Below, one piece after another: positions 33,950 through 43,634 of a DNA stretch of 64,000 nucleotides; within the stretch, counting starts at the first letter, position 1; every line of letters starts with the position of its first letter. This DNA comes from Bradyrhizobium sp. sBnM-33. GTDB taxonomy: Bacteria > Pseudomonadota > Alphaproteobacteria > Rhizobiales > Xanthobacteraceae. The stretch spans positions 5,394,001 to 5,458,000 of the forward strand of contig NZ_CP136624.1 in the NCBI RefSeq assembly GCF_032917945.1. The letters are read 5' to 3'. The position numbers and the translations under genes are program-made. Below the pieces are notes generated by a model. It saw nothing but the letters and a program-made list of their open reading frames with translations. It searched no databases and was not told the DNA's origin.

Positions 33950-35517
33950 CTGAGCGATTGCCCGCCGACACTGTCGCAGCCGAGGCCGAGAAACAGCAGC
34001 ACGTGCTCGATTTCCTCGATGGCTCCAGCTTCGGTGCGGCCGGGGGCGGCAAGCGGATCGATACCCATGCCTCCATAGTTTTTCTCGGAGCTGATCGGGC
34101 ATTGAAGATCAAGCGTGCCGTGCGCTTGCCGTTCCTCGATTATTCGACGCTGGAGAAGCGCAAGCGTGCCTGCGAGGAGGAGCTGAAAGTCAACGCCGGC
34201 AACGCTCCCGAAATCTACCGGCGCGTTATTCCGATCACGCGCAATTCCGAGGGCGTTCTCGAAATCGGCGGCTCGGGCAAAGCGGTCGAATGGGCGGTCG
34301 AAATGGCGCGGTTCGACGAGAGGCAGTCGCTCGACCGTATTGCTGCATCGAAGACGATCGATCCATCGCTTGCGACGGCCGTGGCTGACGCGGTTCTGCG
34401 ATCCCACGACAGGGCACCGCGCCACGACGGTGAAAGCTGGCTTGCCTCCATTCTACCCATCATCGACCGCAACACCGCAAAATTTCGAGCCGTGGACGGA
34501 CTTCAGTCGGTTGCGATCGATCAACTCGATGCCGCCAGTCGCGGCTCCGTAGCGATATTGCAGCCGCTGCTCAGGCAGCGTGCCGAGCAAGGGTTCGTGC
34601 GCCACTGCCATGGTGACCTACATCTTGCCAATATTGCATTGGTGAATGGCCGGCCGCTGCTGTTCGATGCCATCGAGTTCGATCCGGTCATCGCCACGAC
34701 GGATGTCCTCTATGATTTTGCTTTTACGCTGATGGATATGATCCATTTCAATCAAGGCGCGGCAGCAAACGCGACGTTCAATCGCTACCTTGCGCAGGCG
34801 GGGGACAAAGATCTCGACGGCCTGCGCCTGCTGCCGCTGTTTCTCTCAATGCGGGCGGCGATCCGCGCGCATGTCCTGTTCGTGAAGAGCGAACATGGTG
34901 GAGGGAATGATGCGGTCTGGCAGGAGGCCAGGCGCTATTTTGATCTGGCAGTACGCCTCATCACGCCCAAGCCACCGCTGCTGGTGGCAATCGGCGGGCA
35001 CTCGGGGACGGGAAAGTCGGTGCTGGCTCGCGGGCTCGCGGGGCTGATCGAGCCGCCGCCCGGCGCGCTCATTGTCCGCTCGGATGTCGTTCGCAAGCGC
35101 CTGTTCGGCGCCGATGAAACCACGGCTCTGCCGGAATCCGCCTATGGGCCCGACGTCACTGAGCGTGTCTACGGCATGCTTTCGAGCACCGCGCAGCGTG
35201 TCCTCGCCCAAGGCTGCTCGGTCGTGCTCGATGCTGCTTACCTGCAGGAATCGGAACGGAGGGAAATCGCGCATCTCGCAGCCACTTGCGGCATACGTTT
35301 TGCCGGCCTGTTTCTCACGGCGGACCTCGCGACGCGGCTGGCGCGGATCGAACAGCGCAGGGGCGACGCATCCGATGCGACACGGAACGTTGCCCTGAAG
35401 CAGGAGACTTTCGCGCTCGGCGCTATAGACTGGCATATAATTGATGCCTCGGGGACGCCGGACCGATCGCTCCGCAGCGCCCGTACTTTTTTGTTTGCGG
35501 TGCCTAACGAGCGTTGA
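33946..35517 (+). CDS. Fusion of aminoglycoside-phosphotransferase-like domain and AAA ATPase/kinase
   Basis: 523 residues. N-terminal half: APH-like kinase fold with catalytic segment HCHGDLHLANIAL and metal motif LFDAIEFDP. C-terminal part (about 345-523): zeta-toxin/gluconokinase-like ATPase with Walker A GGHSGTGKSVLARG and a LID-like C-terminus. The natural substrate is unknown; these fusions are often found beside FixK-controlled dehydrogenase and stress genes. Overlaps the dehydrogenase by 4 bases (ATGA). Confidence 0.82.
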   Translation: MTERLPADTVAAEAEKQQHVLDFLDGSSFGAAGGGKRIDTHASIVFLGADRALKIKRAVRLPFLDYSTLEKRKRACEEELKVNAGNAPEIYRRVIPITRNSEGVLEIGGSGKAVEWAVEMARFDERQSLDRIAASKTIDPSLATAVADAVLRSHDRAPRHDGESWLASILPIIDRNTAKFRAVDGLQSVAIDQLDAASRGSVAILQPLLRQRAEQGFVRHCHGDLHLANIALVNGRPLLFDAIEFDPVIATTDVLYDFAFTLMDMIHFNQGAAANATFNRYLAQAGDKDLDGLRLLPLFLSMRAAIRAHVLFVKSEHGGGNDAVWQEARRYFDLAVRLITPKPPLLVAIGGHSGTGKSVLARGLAGLIEPPPGALIVRSDVVRKRLFGADETTALPESAYGPDVTERVYGMLSSTAQRVLAQGCSVVLDAAYLQESERREIAHLAATCGIRFAGLFLTADLATRLARIEQRRGDASDATRNVALKQETFALGAIDWHIIDASGTPDRSLRSARTFLFAVPNER

Positions 35518-35519
35518 CG

Positions 35520-36419
35520 ATGAGAGTCCACCCAACCGGAACGTCCAGCCGGCGCAAGGCCTCTGAAGCGGCGAGTCTCGACTGTGCAACCGCATTCCAG
35601 ACGATCGCGCTCGACTGCATTGCTTCTATCAAGGCCCAGCACAGCAGCGCGTGCGCCGGCGATGCCGAGGCCGTGCATCAGATCCGGGTCGCGATCACAC
35701 GGTTGCGCGCCGCTGTGGCGTTCTTCGCGCCGATCGTGGTCGATGCGGAATGGCTACGCCTGAAAAAGGAAATTGCCTGGCTGAATGGTCCACTCGGCGC
35801 CGCGCGCGATAACGACGTCCTCGTCGAATATGCGCGCCGCAAGCGTTACCGCGCCTGGGCGGAGCATATCAGCGAGCAGGTCGATCGGCGCCAGACGCAG
35901 AATCACCGCCGCCTGGTTCGCTGTCTGCGCTCCGTTCGGACGCAACGCCTGATCTCGGGACTCGCAGGCTGGATCAGACAGGGAGCGTGGCTGGCGCGGT
36001 GCAAGCGGAACAAAGGGGCAGAAACTCTGCAAGTCTATTGCGCTCGCGAACTCAACCGTTGGCACGGACGGGTGATCCGCAAGGGAAGCCACCTGAAGGC
36101 GCTGGGTGGATCGCGCCGTCACCGGCTGCGGATCAGGGTTAAACGCTTCCGCTACATGCTGGAAGCGCTCACGGAGACCGTCGCGGTTTGGAACCGCGGC
36201 GAATTGCGTCAGCTGCACCGGCCGGCAAAGCGGCTGCAACGGGCTTTGGGCGAGCTCCGTGACCTCAAGCGTTTCGCCGGCCTTGCCAGCGGATCGCCGC
36301 AGGCCGAAAACGGTAAACGGAGTAAGGCGCCACCGGTGGGCTATCGCTATCGAAGGGATAAGCTGCTCGGCGTCGCCATCGCGTCTTATCGTGAGCTAAG
36401 GCACGCCGGAGGCTGCTGA
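35520..36419 (+). CDS. CHAD domain protein
   Basis: 299 residues, rich in arginine and histidine. Opening helices contain DAEAVHQIRVAITRLRAAVAFF and later HRLRIRVKRFRYMLEAL, the repeated H-x-x-R-V-x-x-x-R pattern of CHAD helical bundles, which bind polyphosphate. A polyphosphate-binding role fits a stress/hypoxia cluster with phasin. The ATG at 35520 follows the previous stop by 2 bases; a TTG at 35514 in the same frame is less likely. Confidence 0.82.
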   Translation: MRVHPTGTSSRRKASEAASLDCATAFQTIALDCIASIKAQHSSACAGDAEAVHQIRVAITRLRAAVAFFAPIVVDAEWLRLKKEIAWLNGPLGAARDNDVLVEYARRKRYRAWAEHISEQVDRRQTQNHRRLVRCLRSVRTQRLISGLAGWIRQGAWLARCKRNKGAETLQVYCARELNRWHGRVIRKGSHLKALGGSRRHRLRIRVKRFRYMLEALTETVAVWNRGELRQLHRPAKRLQRALGELRDLKRFAGLASGSPQAENGKRSKAPPVGYRYRRDKLLGVAIASYRELRHAGGC

Positions 36420-36457
36420 CGTCATCGTTCGCAGCGCTTCCACGCGACATTGTCCGT

Positions 36458-36471
36458 TTGATGTGCGTCAA
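36458..36471. promoter_or_regulatory. FixK/FNR-type box before the universal stress gene
   Basis: TTGATGTGCGTCAA, perfect TTGAY-N4-RTCAA. Its centre is 91 bases before the ATG at 36556, allowing a 50-base leader if used at -41.5. Confidence 0.65.
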
Positions 36472-36555
36472 GTTTCGTCGTCCGTCAGCAGCTACTTTCC
36501 TGGCAGCAATCCAGGACGGGGCCCTAAGCCCTCGCCAACGCATGGGAGAATGGCG

Positions 36556-37389
36556 ATGTTCAGGAATATTCTGGTTCATATTTCCTCCGAGCGTCCGGTG
36601 AGGCCGGTGATTGACGTCGCTGTTGCTCTGGCCAGTGCGCGGCGGTCGCATCTCGATGCCGTAGCCATCGGCTATGAATCGATGAGCGCCGCCGGGATGA
36701 TTGCGGAAGGCGGCGGCGCCGCCGTTGCCGCCGTGATGGGGGCAGAACAGGAGCGTGCCCAGGAGCGAGCGAATGCCGCAATCGGCGTGTTCGAGATCGA
36801 GGCGAAGCTCGCCAACATCGCCTACGGCATCAGGACCTTTACGGCGATTCCCGCCGAAGCCGGCCAGACCATCGGGGCGCTTGCCCGCCTTTACGACATG
36901 ACGATCGTGCTGCAGCCGGATCCAGCGAAGGCCAGCTACGACAACGAGATTCCGCAGCAGATCCTGTTCAATTCCGGCGGACCGATGCTAATGGTTCCCT
37001 ATATCCACAAGGGGCCGCTCGATGCCCACCATGTCGGGATCGCTTGGGACGGCAGCCGTCCTGCAGCCCGCGCATGGCGCGATTCTATGCCATTTCTGAT
37101 GGGCGCGAAGGCCGTGACCGTGATTGCGGTCAATGAGGAGGCGGGTGAAGCCTCCTCGAGCCAGCTCGTCGCGCATCTGGAGCGGCGCGGCATTGCGGCC
37201 CGGGTGCAGCGGTTGATCACGGACCGCAGCGATGTTCAGGGCGCCATTCTGTCGGTCGCGGCTGAAAGCAACATTGGCCTCCTGGTGATGGGCGGCTACG
37301 GCCATTCGCGGCTGCAGGAGCGAATTCTGGGCGGTGTTACGCGCAGCATGTTCAAGTGCATGACGGTGCCGGTGCTGATGTCGCACTGA
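36556..37389 (+). CDS. Universal stress protein, tandem UspA domains
   Basis: 277 residues: two UspA folds, the second ending with the ATP-binding loop VMGGYGHSRLQERILGGVTRSMF (G-x2-G-x9-G(S/T)). The N-terminal domain opens MFRNILVHIS. Usp proteins help survival under stress including anoxia. ATG 36556 has GGGAGA at correct spacing; the nearby ATG at 36550 is too close. Controlled probably by the FixK box upstream. Confidence 0.87.
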   Translation: MFRNILVHISSERPVRPVIDVAVALASARRSHLDAVAIGYESMSAAGMIAEGGGAAVAAVMGAEQERAQERANAAIGVFEIEAKLANIAYGIRTFTAIPAEAGQTIGALARLYDMTIVLQPDPAKASYDNEIPQQILFNSGGPMLMVPYIHKGPLDAHHVGIAWDGSRPAARAWRDSMPFLMGAKAVTVIAVNEEAGEASSSQLVAHLERRGIAARVQRLITDRSDVQGAILSVAAESNIGLLVMGGYGHSRLQERILGGVTRSMFKCMTVPVLMSH

Positions 37390-37480
37390 TTTCAGGCGGG
37401 CAGGGGGATGTGACCTTTGGTCTCCGTGAGTTCCTTGTCTCATCTCCTTGCGGCGGTGCTGCGGTCGCAATAACACCGAT

Positions 37481-37494
37481 TTGATGCACGTCAA
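37481..37494. promoter_or_regulatory. FixK/FNR-type box before the phasin gene
   Basis: TTGATGCACGTCAA, perfect TTGAY-N4-RTCAA, centred 67 bases before the ATG at 37555. Confidence 0.65.
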
Positions 37495-37554
37495 TGTTCG
37501 ATCCGAAGCCGGTCAGTGTCGTTTTCGGCGGAAATTCGAAAATCGGAGATTGTC

Positions 37555-37923
37555 ATGTCAGAGCTGTCTGAGCGGGCTGCTTCCCGTTCCTTTCCAGCAG
37601 CCGCAAATACAGAAGCGGAGGCCACCAAGCTAAACCGGGGCGCGCTGGAATTTATGCTCGGCGCCCAGAGGATAATGTTCGAGGAATTAGTGTTCCTCGG
37701 CGACGAGATGTTGGAGCGAACGCAGACCGAGATGCACTTGTACACTGAGTTCGTCGCGAAGATGGCGAGCGCGCATTCGGTGCGGGACATCAGGACGATG
37801 TGCGAGGAATGCGGCCAGCATCAGCTCGACTTCTTCCGCCGCGACTCCGAACGGCTGTTCAGGCACGCCGAGCGGATGATCGCGGCCACGTCGAACTTAA
37901 TCAGTGGCCGCTCCTTGAACTGA
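37555..37923 (+). CDS. Phasin-like protein
   Basis: 122 residues, almost wholly helical with amphipathic repeats (GALEFMLGAQRIMFEELVFLGDEMLERTQTEMHLYTEFVAKMASAHS), matching the phasin 2 family that coats polyhydroxyalkanoate granules. GGAG precedes the ATG at 37555. FixK-box position suggests storage-granule changes under low oxygen. It could also bind other surfaces; phasins are loosely conserved. Confidence 0.7.
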   Translation: MSELSERAASRSFPAAANTEAEATKLNRGALEFMLGAQRIMFEELVFLGDEMLERTQTEMHLYTEFVAKMASAHSVRDIRTMCEECGQHQLDFFRRDSERLFRHAERMIAATSNLISGRSLN

Positions 37924-38022
37924 TGGGCCAGTAGCATGCAGTGCGAATCGCCCCTGCCGACGGCGATAAGTTACGGTCTTGCCGCTTCGCATTAGACCGC
38001 GACCTGCCGATACTGAAGAACG

Positions 38023-40716
38023 ATGTCCACCTATCGTCTGAACAATCTGCTCTCGCCGCATTCCGTCGCGCTGGTAGGGGCGAGCCCACGTCACGGCTCG
38101 GTAGGCCGTGCCATTCTCAACAACATCCGCAAGGCCCACTTCAAAGGCGAATTCGGCCTCGTCAATCCGCACTATCATGAGATCGACGGTGTCGCGGCCG
38201 CTGACAGCATCGCAAAGCTGTCTTTTGCGCCGGAACTCGTTATCCTCACCGCGCCGGCCCGCACCATCGCCGGCCTGATAGACGAGGCGGGCCGTCGCGA
38301 CGCGGCCGGCGCCGTCATTGTCAGCGCCGGGCTCGGGTATGGTCCGGGTTCGCTAGCGGAAGCGGCGGAGCGCGCCGCGCAAAAATACGGCATGCGGCTG
38401 ATCGGCCCGAATTGCCTGGGCATCATGATGCCGGGCGTCAGTCTCAATGCCAGCTTTTCCGCGCATATGCCGGCCGCGGGCCATTTAGCGCTAATCTCGC
38501 AGTCCGGCGCCATTGCCGCCGGCATGGTGGATTGGGCGGCACAGCGGGCTGTCGGTTTTTCCGGCATCGTTTCGATTGGCGACCAGCTCGATATCGATAT
38601 CGCCGATCTGCTCGATTACTTCGCGCTGGATGAAAAGACCCACGCCATCCTGCTTTACATCGAGGCGATCAAGGATGCCCGTAAGTTCATGTCGGCGGCG
38701 CGGGCCGCCGCCAGAATCAAGCCGGTCGTAGTCGTCAAGTCGGGCCGCATGGCTCAAGGAGCGCGGGCGGCGGCAACCCATACCGGCGGGTTGGCCGGGG
38801 CGGATGCCGTCTACGATGCAGCGTTTCAGCGCGCCGGCATCCTGCGCGTATCGGATCTTCGCGAATTGTTCGACTGCGCCGAGACGCTCGGGCGGGTCAA
38901 ATCGCCGTCGGGAAAAAGGCTTGCGATCCTGACCAACGGCGGCGGCATCGGCGTGCTGGCAGTCGACCGGCTGGTCGAACTCGGCGGTATTCCAGCGGGT
39001 CTCTCGTCGGCGACCCGCGAGAAGCTGGACGCTGTTTTGCCGTCGACATGGTCGAAATCGAACCCGGTCGATATCGTCGGCGATGCCGATCCGGCGCGCT
39101 ATGCCGCAGCGCTCGAAGCGTTGCTGGCCGATTCCGAAAACGATGCCGTGCTTGTCATGAACGTGCAGACGGCAATCGCGCGCGCCGACGAAATCGCCGT
39201 GGCCATGACCGGAGTGGTGCAGAAATATCGCGCCGGACAGCGCATGTCGCCGAAGCCCGTTCTCGCGGTGTGGGTCGGCGCGGAACCGTCGATCGGCGAT
39301 CTCTTTAGCGGGGCCGGCATTCCGAATTATCCGACCGAGGACGATGCCGTGCGCGGCTTCATGCATCTGGTCCGCCATCGCGAGGTGGTGGAGGCACTGG
39401 CGCAGGTTCCGCCCGCCATGCCGAGCGAATTCGCTCCCGATGTCGATGCAGCGCGGCAGATCGTTGCCGCGGCGCTGGCCGACGGCCGTTCATGGCTCGA
39501 TCCGATCGAGGTCAAGCGGCTCCTTGACGCCTACGATATCGCAGCCGTGCCGACCTTTGCCGCCGCCGATGCCGAAGAGGCGGTTGCGCATGCGAATGCG
39601 ATCTTTGCGCAGGGGGCGACCGTCGTGCTCAAAATCATGTCGCGCGATATCGTCCACAAATCCGACGTCGGCGGCGTGGTGCTTAATCTCACCAGCGCCG
39701 ATGCGGTGCGCAAGGCGACGGCCGACATTCTCGCGCGGGCAAGATCACTGCGGCCGGAGGCGCGAATATCGGGCGTGATGGTGCAGGCAATGGTGGTGCG
39801 GGCGAAGGCACGCGAGCTCATTCTCGGCTTCGCCGACGATCCGACCTTCGGCACGGTTGTCGTGTTCGGCCGTGGCGGAACGGCAGTCGAGATCATCAAC
39901 GACAAAGCTTTGGCGCTGCCGCCGCTCGACCTGCAACTGGCGCGTAGCCTGATCGAACGCACCCGCGTCTCGCGGCTGTTGCGCGCCTATCGTGACGTGC
40001 CAGCGGTGAAGCAGGACGCCGTCGCGATGGTTCTGGTCAAGCTGGCGCAGATGGCCGCCGACATTCCCGATATCCGTGGGCTCGACATCAATCCGCTGCT
40101 GGCGGATGGGGCGGGCGTGCTCGCGGTCGACGCGCGGGTGGTGATCGGGCGCGCGGAGCGGAAGTTTCGGGGCTCGGGCCCTGCGAATTTTGCCGTGCGG
40201 CCTTATCCCTCGCAATGGCAGCGTCACATCGAGGCCAAGGACGGTTGGCGCGTATTTGTTCGTCCGATCCGGCCTGAGGACGAGCCGCTGATCCACGAGA
40301 TGCTGAAACACGTCACGATGCACGACCTGCGGCTGCGTTTTTTCGCTCCGATGAAGGAATTCTCCCATGAATTCATCGCCCGCCTGACCCAGCTCGACTA
40401 CGCTCGCGCGATGGCCTTTGTCGCGTTCGACGAGGCGACCAACGAGTTGGTCGGTGTTGTCAGAATCCATTCGGACTCGATCTATGAGAGCGGCGAATAC
40501 GCAATTCTGTTGCGATCGGACCTCAAGGGCAGGGGGCTCGGCTGGGCCTTGATGCAGATGATCATCGAATATGCGAAGTCGGAAGGCCTGAAAGCGATCT
40601 CCGGCGACGTCCTGACCGAGAACACGGTAATGCTGGCGATGTGCCGCAGCCTCGGCTTCGAGGTGAAGTCGGACCCGCAGGAGCACGACATCTGCAACGT
40701 CAGGCTGGCGCTTTAG
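38023..40716 (+). CDS. Acetate-CoA ligase (ADP-forming) type / GNAT acetyltransferase fusion
   Basis: 897 residues. N-terminal CoA-binding and succinyl-CoA-ligase-like domains (1-460, opening LLSPHSVALVGASPRHGSVGRAILNNI), an ATP-grasp domain (about 480-700, KIMSRDIVHKSDVGGVVLNL) and a C-terminal GNAT domain (about 735-897, with LRSDLKGRGLGWALMQMIIEY for acetyl-CoA binding). Related Pat/PatZ proteins acetylate acetyl-CoA synthetase and other lysines; some members may make acetyl-CoA. It ends the FixK-linked cluster and could control acetate metabolism under hypoxia. Confidence 0.85.
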   Translation: MSTYRLNNLLSPHSVALVGASPRHGSVGRAILNNIRKAHFKGEFGLVNPHYHEIDGVAAADSIAKLSFAPELVILTAPARTIAGLIDEAGRRDAAGAVIVSAGLGYGPGSLAEAAERAAQKYGMRLIGPNCLGIMMPGVSLNASFSAHMPAAGHLALISQSGAIAAGMVDWAAQRAVGFSGIVSIGDQLDIDIADLLDYFALDEKTHAILLYIEAIKDARKFMSAARAAARIKPVVVVKSGRMAQGARAAATHTGGLAGADAVYDAAFQRAGILRVSDLRELFDCAETLGRVKSPSGKRLAILTNGGGIGVLAVDRLVELGGIPAGLSSATREKLDAVLPSTWSKSNPVDIVGDADPARYAAALEALLADSENDAVLVMNVQTAIARADEIAVAMTGVVQKYRAGQRMSPKPVLAVWVGAEPSIGDLFSGAGIPNYPTEDDAVRGFMHLVRHREVVEALAQVPPAMPSEFAPDVDAARQIVAAALADGRSWLDPIEVKRLLDAYDIAAVPTFAAADAEEAVAHANAIFAQGATVVLKIMSRDIVHKSDVGGVVLNLTSADAVRKATADILARARSLRPEARISGVMVQAMVVRAKARELILGFADDPTFGTVVVFGRGGTAVEIINDKALALPPLDLQLARSLIERTRVSRLLRAYRDVPAVKQDAVAMVLVKLAQMAADIPDIRGLDINPLLADGAGVLAVDARVVIGRAERKFRGSGPANFAVRPYPSQWQRHIEAKDGWRVFVRPIRPEDEPLIHEMLKHVTMHDLRLRFFAPMKEFSHEFIARLTQLDYARAMAFVAFDEATNELVGVVRIHSDSIYESGEYAILLRSDLKGRGLGWALMQMIIEYAKSEGLKAISGDVLTENTVMLAMCRSLGFEVKSDPQEHDICNVRLAL

Positions 40717-40722
40717 CTATCC

Positions 40723-40902
40723 TCAAGCGCGCGTCGCGACCGCCGGATGATCACGCCGCGCGCGTTCGTCGGCGGCCGCAGTCAGTGCGAAAACAGGATC
40801 GGGAGCGGCGGCTTTCGCAAGCAGACCCTTGGTGGCGTCGCGGAGGATGAATTCGCGCCATCGCGAATGCCCATAGGCGCCCATCACGAGAACGTCGACG
40901 AT
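40723..40902 (-). pseudogene. Universal stress protein fragment (C-terminal end only)
   Basis: About 60 codons on the minus strand read IVDVLVMGAYGHSRWREFILRDATKGLLAKAA, the end of a UspA domain. No start, N-terminal part or ribosome site is present upstream; sequence past 40902 turns unlike the family. It marks the edge between the hypoxia cluster and the accessory region that follows. Confidence 0.65.
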
Positions 40903-41351
40903 TGCAGGCCCACATGCGCCCGCCACGCCGGTCCTTTCTCGTTCACGGGCGAATCGGCCACTGGTCACATTTTAACGGGGCGTTGCTGTTACGGGGCTGT
41001 CCGGCTTTGTCGGCAAGGTTGAAGCATAATTGGAGCAGGACGCTAGAGAAATTGGATTCCTGACCGTCTGAGGCCCGCGGTTCACGCTGGCGGGCTCATT
41101 GCGGCCAGCGACCCCGGCGCGAATACGCAACGCTGCGCCAGGGCCGCTAACCCAATGGCTTTGGGCACCCTCGCGGAGCTGGCAGCAAAGGCTACCCGGC
41201 AAGCCATCGCTGTCATATTAGCTTCACGCCTGCCAGTTTTTCCCGGGCACAGTGTCGCATCATTGTTCCAGTGTCAGCTTCCTAACAGACGTGCCTCATT
41301 CTTGATGCTTCAATGTCCCGGTTTCAGCACGTGCAGTTACTTTCCGAGTGA

Positions 41352-41375
41352 GCCCGGCCACTGGCCGGGCTTTTT
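41352..41375 (+). terminator. Strong rho-independent terminator without an assigned gene
   Basis: GCCCGGCC-ACT-GGCCGGGC, a perfect 8-bp stem with 3-base loop, then TTTTT. No plus-strand coding gene lies in the preceding 600 bases, so it may end a small RNA. Confidence 0.75.
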
Positions 41376-41833
41376 GTAGGCTACAGCGACTCCGGCGTCT
41401 GCCGATCGATAGCCAGCACCAAGATCACCAACATGGCGTAAGCGGTCCTGCGGCCAATGCCGTTCATTCCAGAACCTCATACTCAAACGCCACGCCTTGC
41501 GGGACCGGCTCAAGAAGGAGGAGGGCGGTCCAACGAAGGGACGCGTCTTGGGGGCCGGAGTCGGTGATGCGCGATCAACTGAAATGGTACGACGACAAGG
41601 CCGACAATCGGCGTGCTCGACGCGCTTGCTGAGTTGCGTCAGCGCGGTGCGCGAGGGGTACTGCTACCAGCACGTCTAGGCGATCACCGTTGCGATCGAC
41701 CAGTACGCAGAGCAACCGCGATTACTTCTCAAGAAGCCCTAGGACGTCGGGTTAGCTTAATAAATCGTTAATCTCGGATTGCTACGAATTGCCCAATCGC
41801 GGGAAAGTCCCCCGAGCCCCCCGCGAGAGTACG

Positions 41834-41866
41834 GAAACCCGCCGATACTCAACCCCGGCGGGTTTC
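41834..41866. terminator. Hairpin, possible bidirectional terminator
   Basis: GAAACCCGCCG and CGGCGGGTTTC form a perfect 11-bp stem with an 11-base loop; the TTTC arm gives a short U stretch. No adjacent coding gene. Confidence 0.5.
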
Positions 41867-42118
41867 TGCATGACGCGCAATTCTGCCAAGAATCACACAC
41901 CCAAGCCTGAATAGACCATTCCGGTGGGGGTGACCGGGGTGGTAAGGCGAAATCGTCGTGCGTCGGGCCCTCTACTAGGAACGATGTTGGCTTCCGAGAG
42001 TCGATTCAGTTGCTTCCGGTTTGTGTCGCCAAACAGGCTCCCGCCGGAAGTGGACGGCTCTGGCGCATCTCGCTAGGGCCGTCTTGTTCATCTTGGCGGG
42101 CATTTCCTGCACCGCGAC

Positions 42119-43399
42119 ATGCCAGTCACAAAGGAGAGGGCGCTCTCGCCCTTGTTTATCAAGACCGCACCCGTCGGCTTTCATTGCGACGGCGGCGGCC
42201 TTTACTTGAGTGTGCGGCCTTTGAAGGCCGGCGACGGCGTCGCGCGCTCCTGGATCTTTCGCTATCGGCGCCACGGACGCCTGCGCGATCTGGGGCTCGG
42301 GCCTCTGTCGACGGTCACGCTGGCAGCGGCGCGTGAGCGCGCTCGCCAAGCTCGCCAGAAGCTGCTTGACGGCGTCGACCCGATCGAGGAGCTGATAGCT
42401 GCAAGAACCGCCGCCGCTGTCAGCGCCGCCCGCAAGATGACCTTCGAGCAATGCGCCGAGAGCTATATCGAAGCAAACCGCTCCGGGTGGAAGAGTGTCA
42501 AGCACGCTGACCAGTGGAAGTCGACGCTTCTGACCTATGCGTACCGGGTTATTGGATCTCTGCCGGTTGACGTCATCGAGACCGTGCACGTCATGAAGAT
42601 CATCGAACCGATCTGGAAAACGAAAACAGAGACGGCCAATCGGGTGCGGGGCAGAATCGAGAAGGTGCTGGATTGTGCCAAGGCGCTCAAGCTGCGCAGC
42701 GGCGAGAACCCCGCCCGATGGACCGGTCACTTAGACCAACTCCTTCCAAGGAGGTCGCAGGTTGCGCCCGTCGAGCACCACGAGGCGTTGCGATACGCTG
42801 AGCTTGCGCAGTTCATGGTCGAATTGCGCCAGCTCGACAGCATCAGCGCAAGGGCGCTCGAGTTCACGATCTTGACGGCCGCGCGCACCAGCGACACCAT
42901 CGGCGCTCCACCTTCTGAAATCGACCTCGATCAACGACTGTGGACAGTTCCGGCAGGTCGTCTGAAGGGCAAGAAGGGCGCGCGAAAACGCGACCACGTC
43001 GTACCGCTCTGCGATCGAGCACTGGAGATTATCGGCAACCTGTCAATCGAGGGGCGCCGCTACGTGTTCGCGAGTGATGAGGGCGCGCCGCTAAGTGACA
43101 TGGCGATGCTGGAATGCCTTCGTGGACTCCGTCCTGGCCTCACGGTCCACGGTTTCCGATCTACCTTCAAGGACTGAGCGAGCGAGTGCACGGCGTACCC
43201 GAACGAGATGTCGGAGATGACTCTTGCACACACGGTCTCCGACAAGGTCGAGGCCGCCTATCGTCGTGGCGACATGCGCGAGAGGCGCCGTCGCATGATG
43301 CAGGATTGGTCGACATTCGCGAATCAGCCCTCGTCGTCCACCTCAAAAATCGTGCCGATCAGAGGCGAAAAACACGATTACCTGACGACGATCATATAA
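42119..43399 (+). pseudogene. Tyrosine recombinase (P4-type integrase) interrupted by an in-frame stop
   Basis: The frame encodes an integrase with N-terminal DUF4102-type arm-binding domain (SVRPLKAGDGVARSWIFRYRRHGRLRDLGLG) and catalytic residues R256 (LTAARTSD), H344 and R347 (VHGFRST). At codon 353 TGA stands where relatives have tryptophan (FRSTFKDW). The same frame continues as ASECTAYPNEMSEMTLAHTVSDKVEAAYRRGD to 43399, with H371 and the nucleophile Tyr381. So the part made before the stop lacks the catalytic tyrosine. A single G-to-A change (TGG to TGA) explains it. Confidence 0.85.
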
Positions 43400-43634
43400 C
43401 GACCGTTGAACACAACTTCGTGAATCCCGTCGGGGACGGGATGAAATTGCAAATCCTCCCGTCCCCGACGGGTCGATTGAAACGGCGGCATTGATCGTAT
43501 TGAATTTTTCCAAAGCAGCAGCGAGCGTTCACGATTTACGTTTCGGTACCGCGCGGAATCAATCGCTTGTGATCGCTGAGGCGCGCTCAGTAATTCTTGT
43601 GCAGTAGTGTTGCACAAGATCGAAGGCGATCACG

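Larger units (their letters stand above)
40903..42118. other. 1.2-kb non-coding stretch at the start of the accessory region
   Basis: No ORF here looks like protein. Two strong hairpins are listed separately. I looked for tRNA, tmRNA and integrase attachment repeats and could not identify any. It may hold an unrecognised small RNA or decayed mobile DNA. Confidence 0.4.

Noticed and set aside
40903..42118. tRNA or tmRNA as integrase target
   Set aside because: I searched for cloverleaf arms, GGTTC-type T-loops and a tmRNA tag reading frame by eye and found none.
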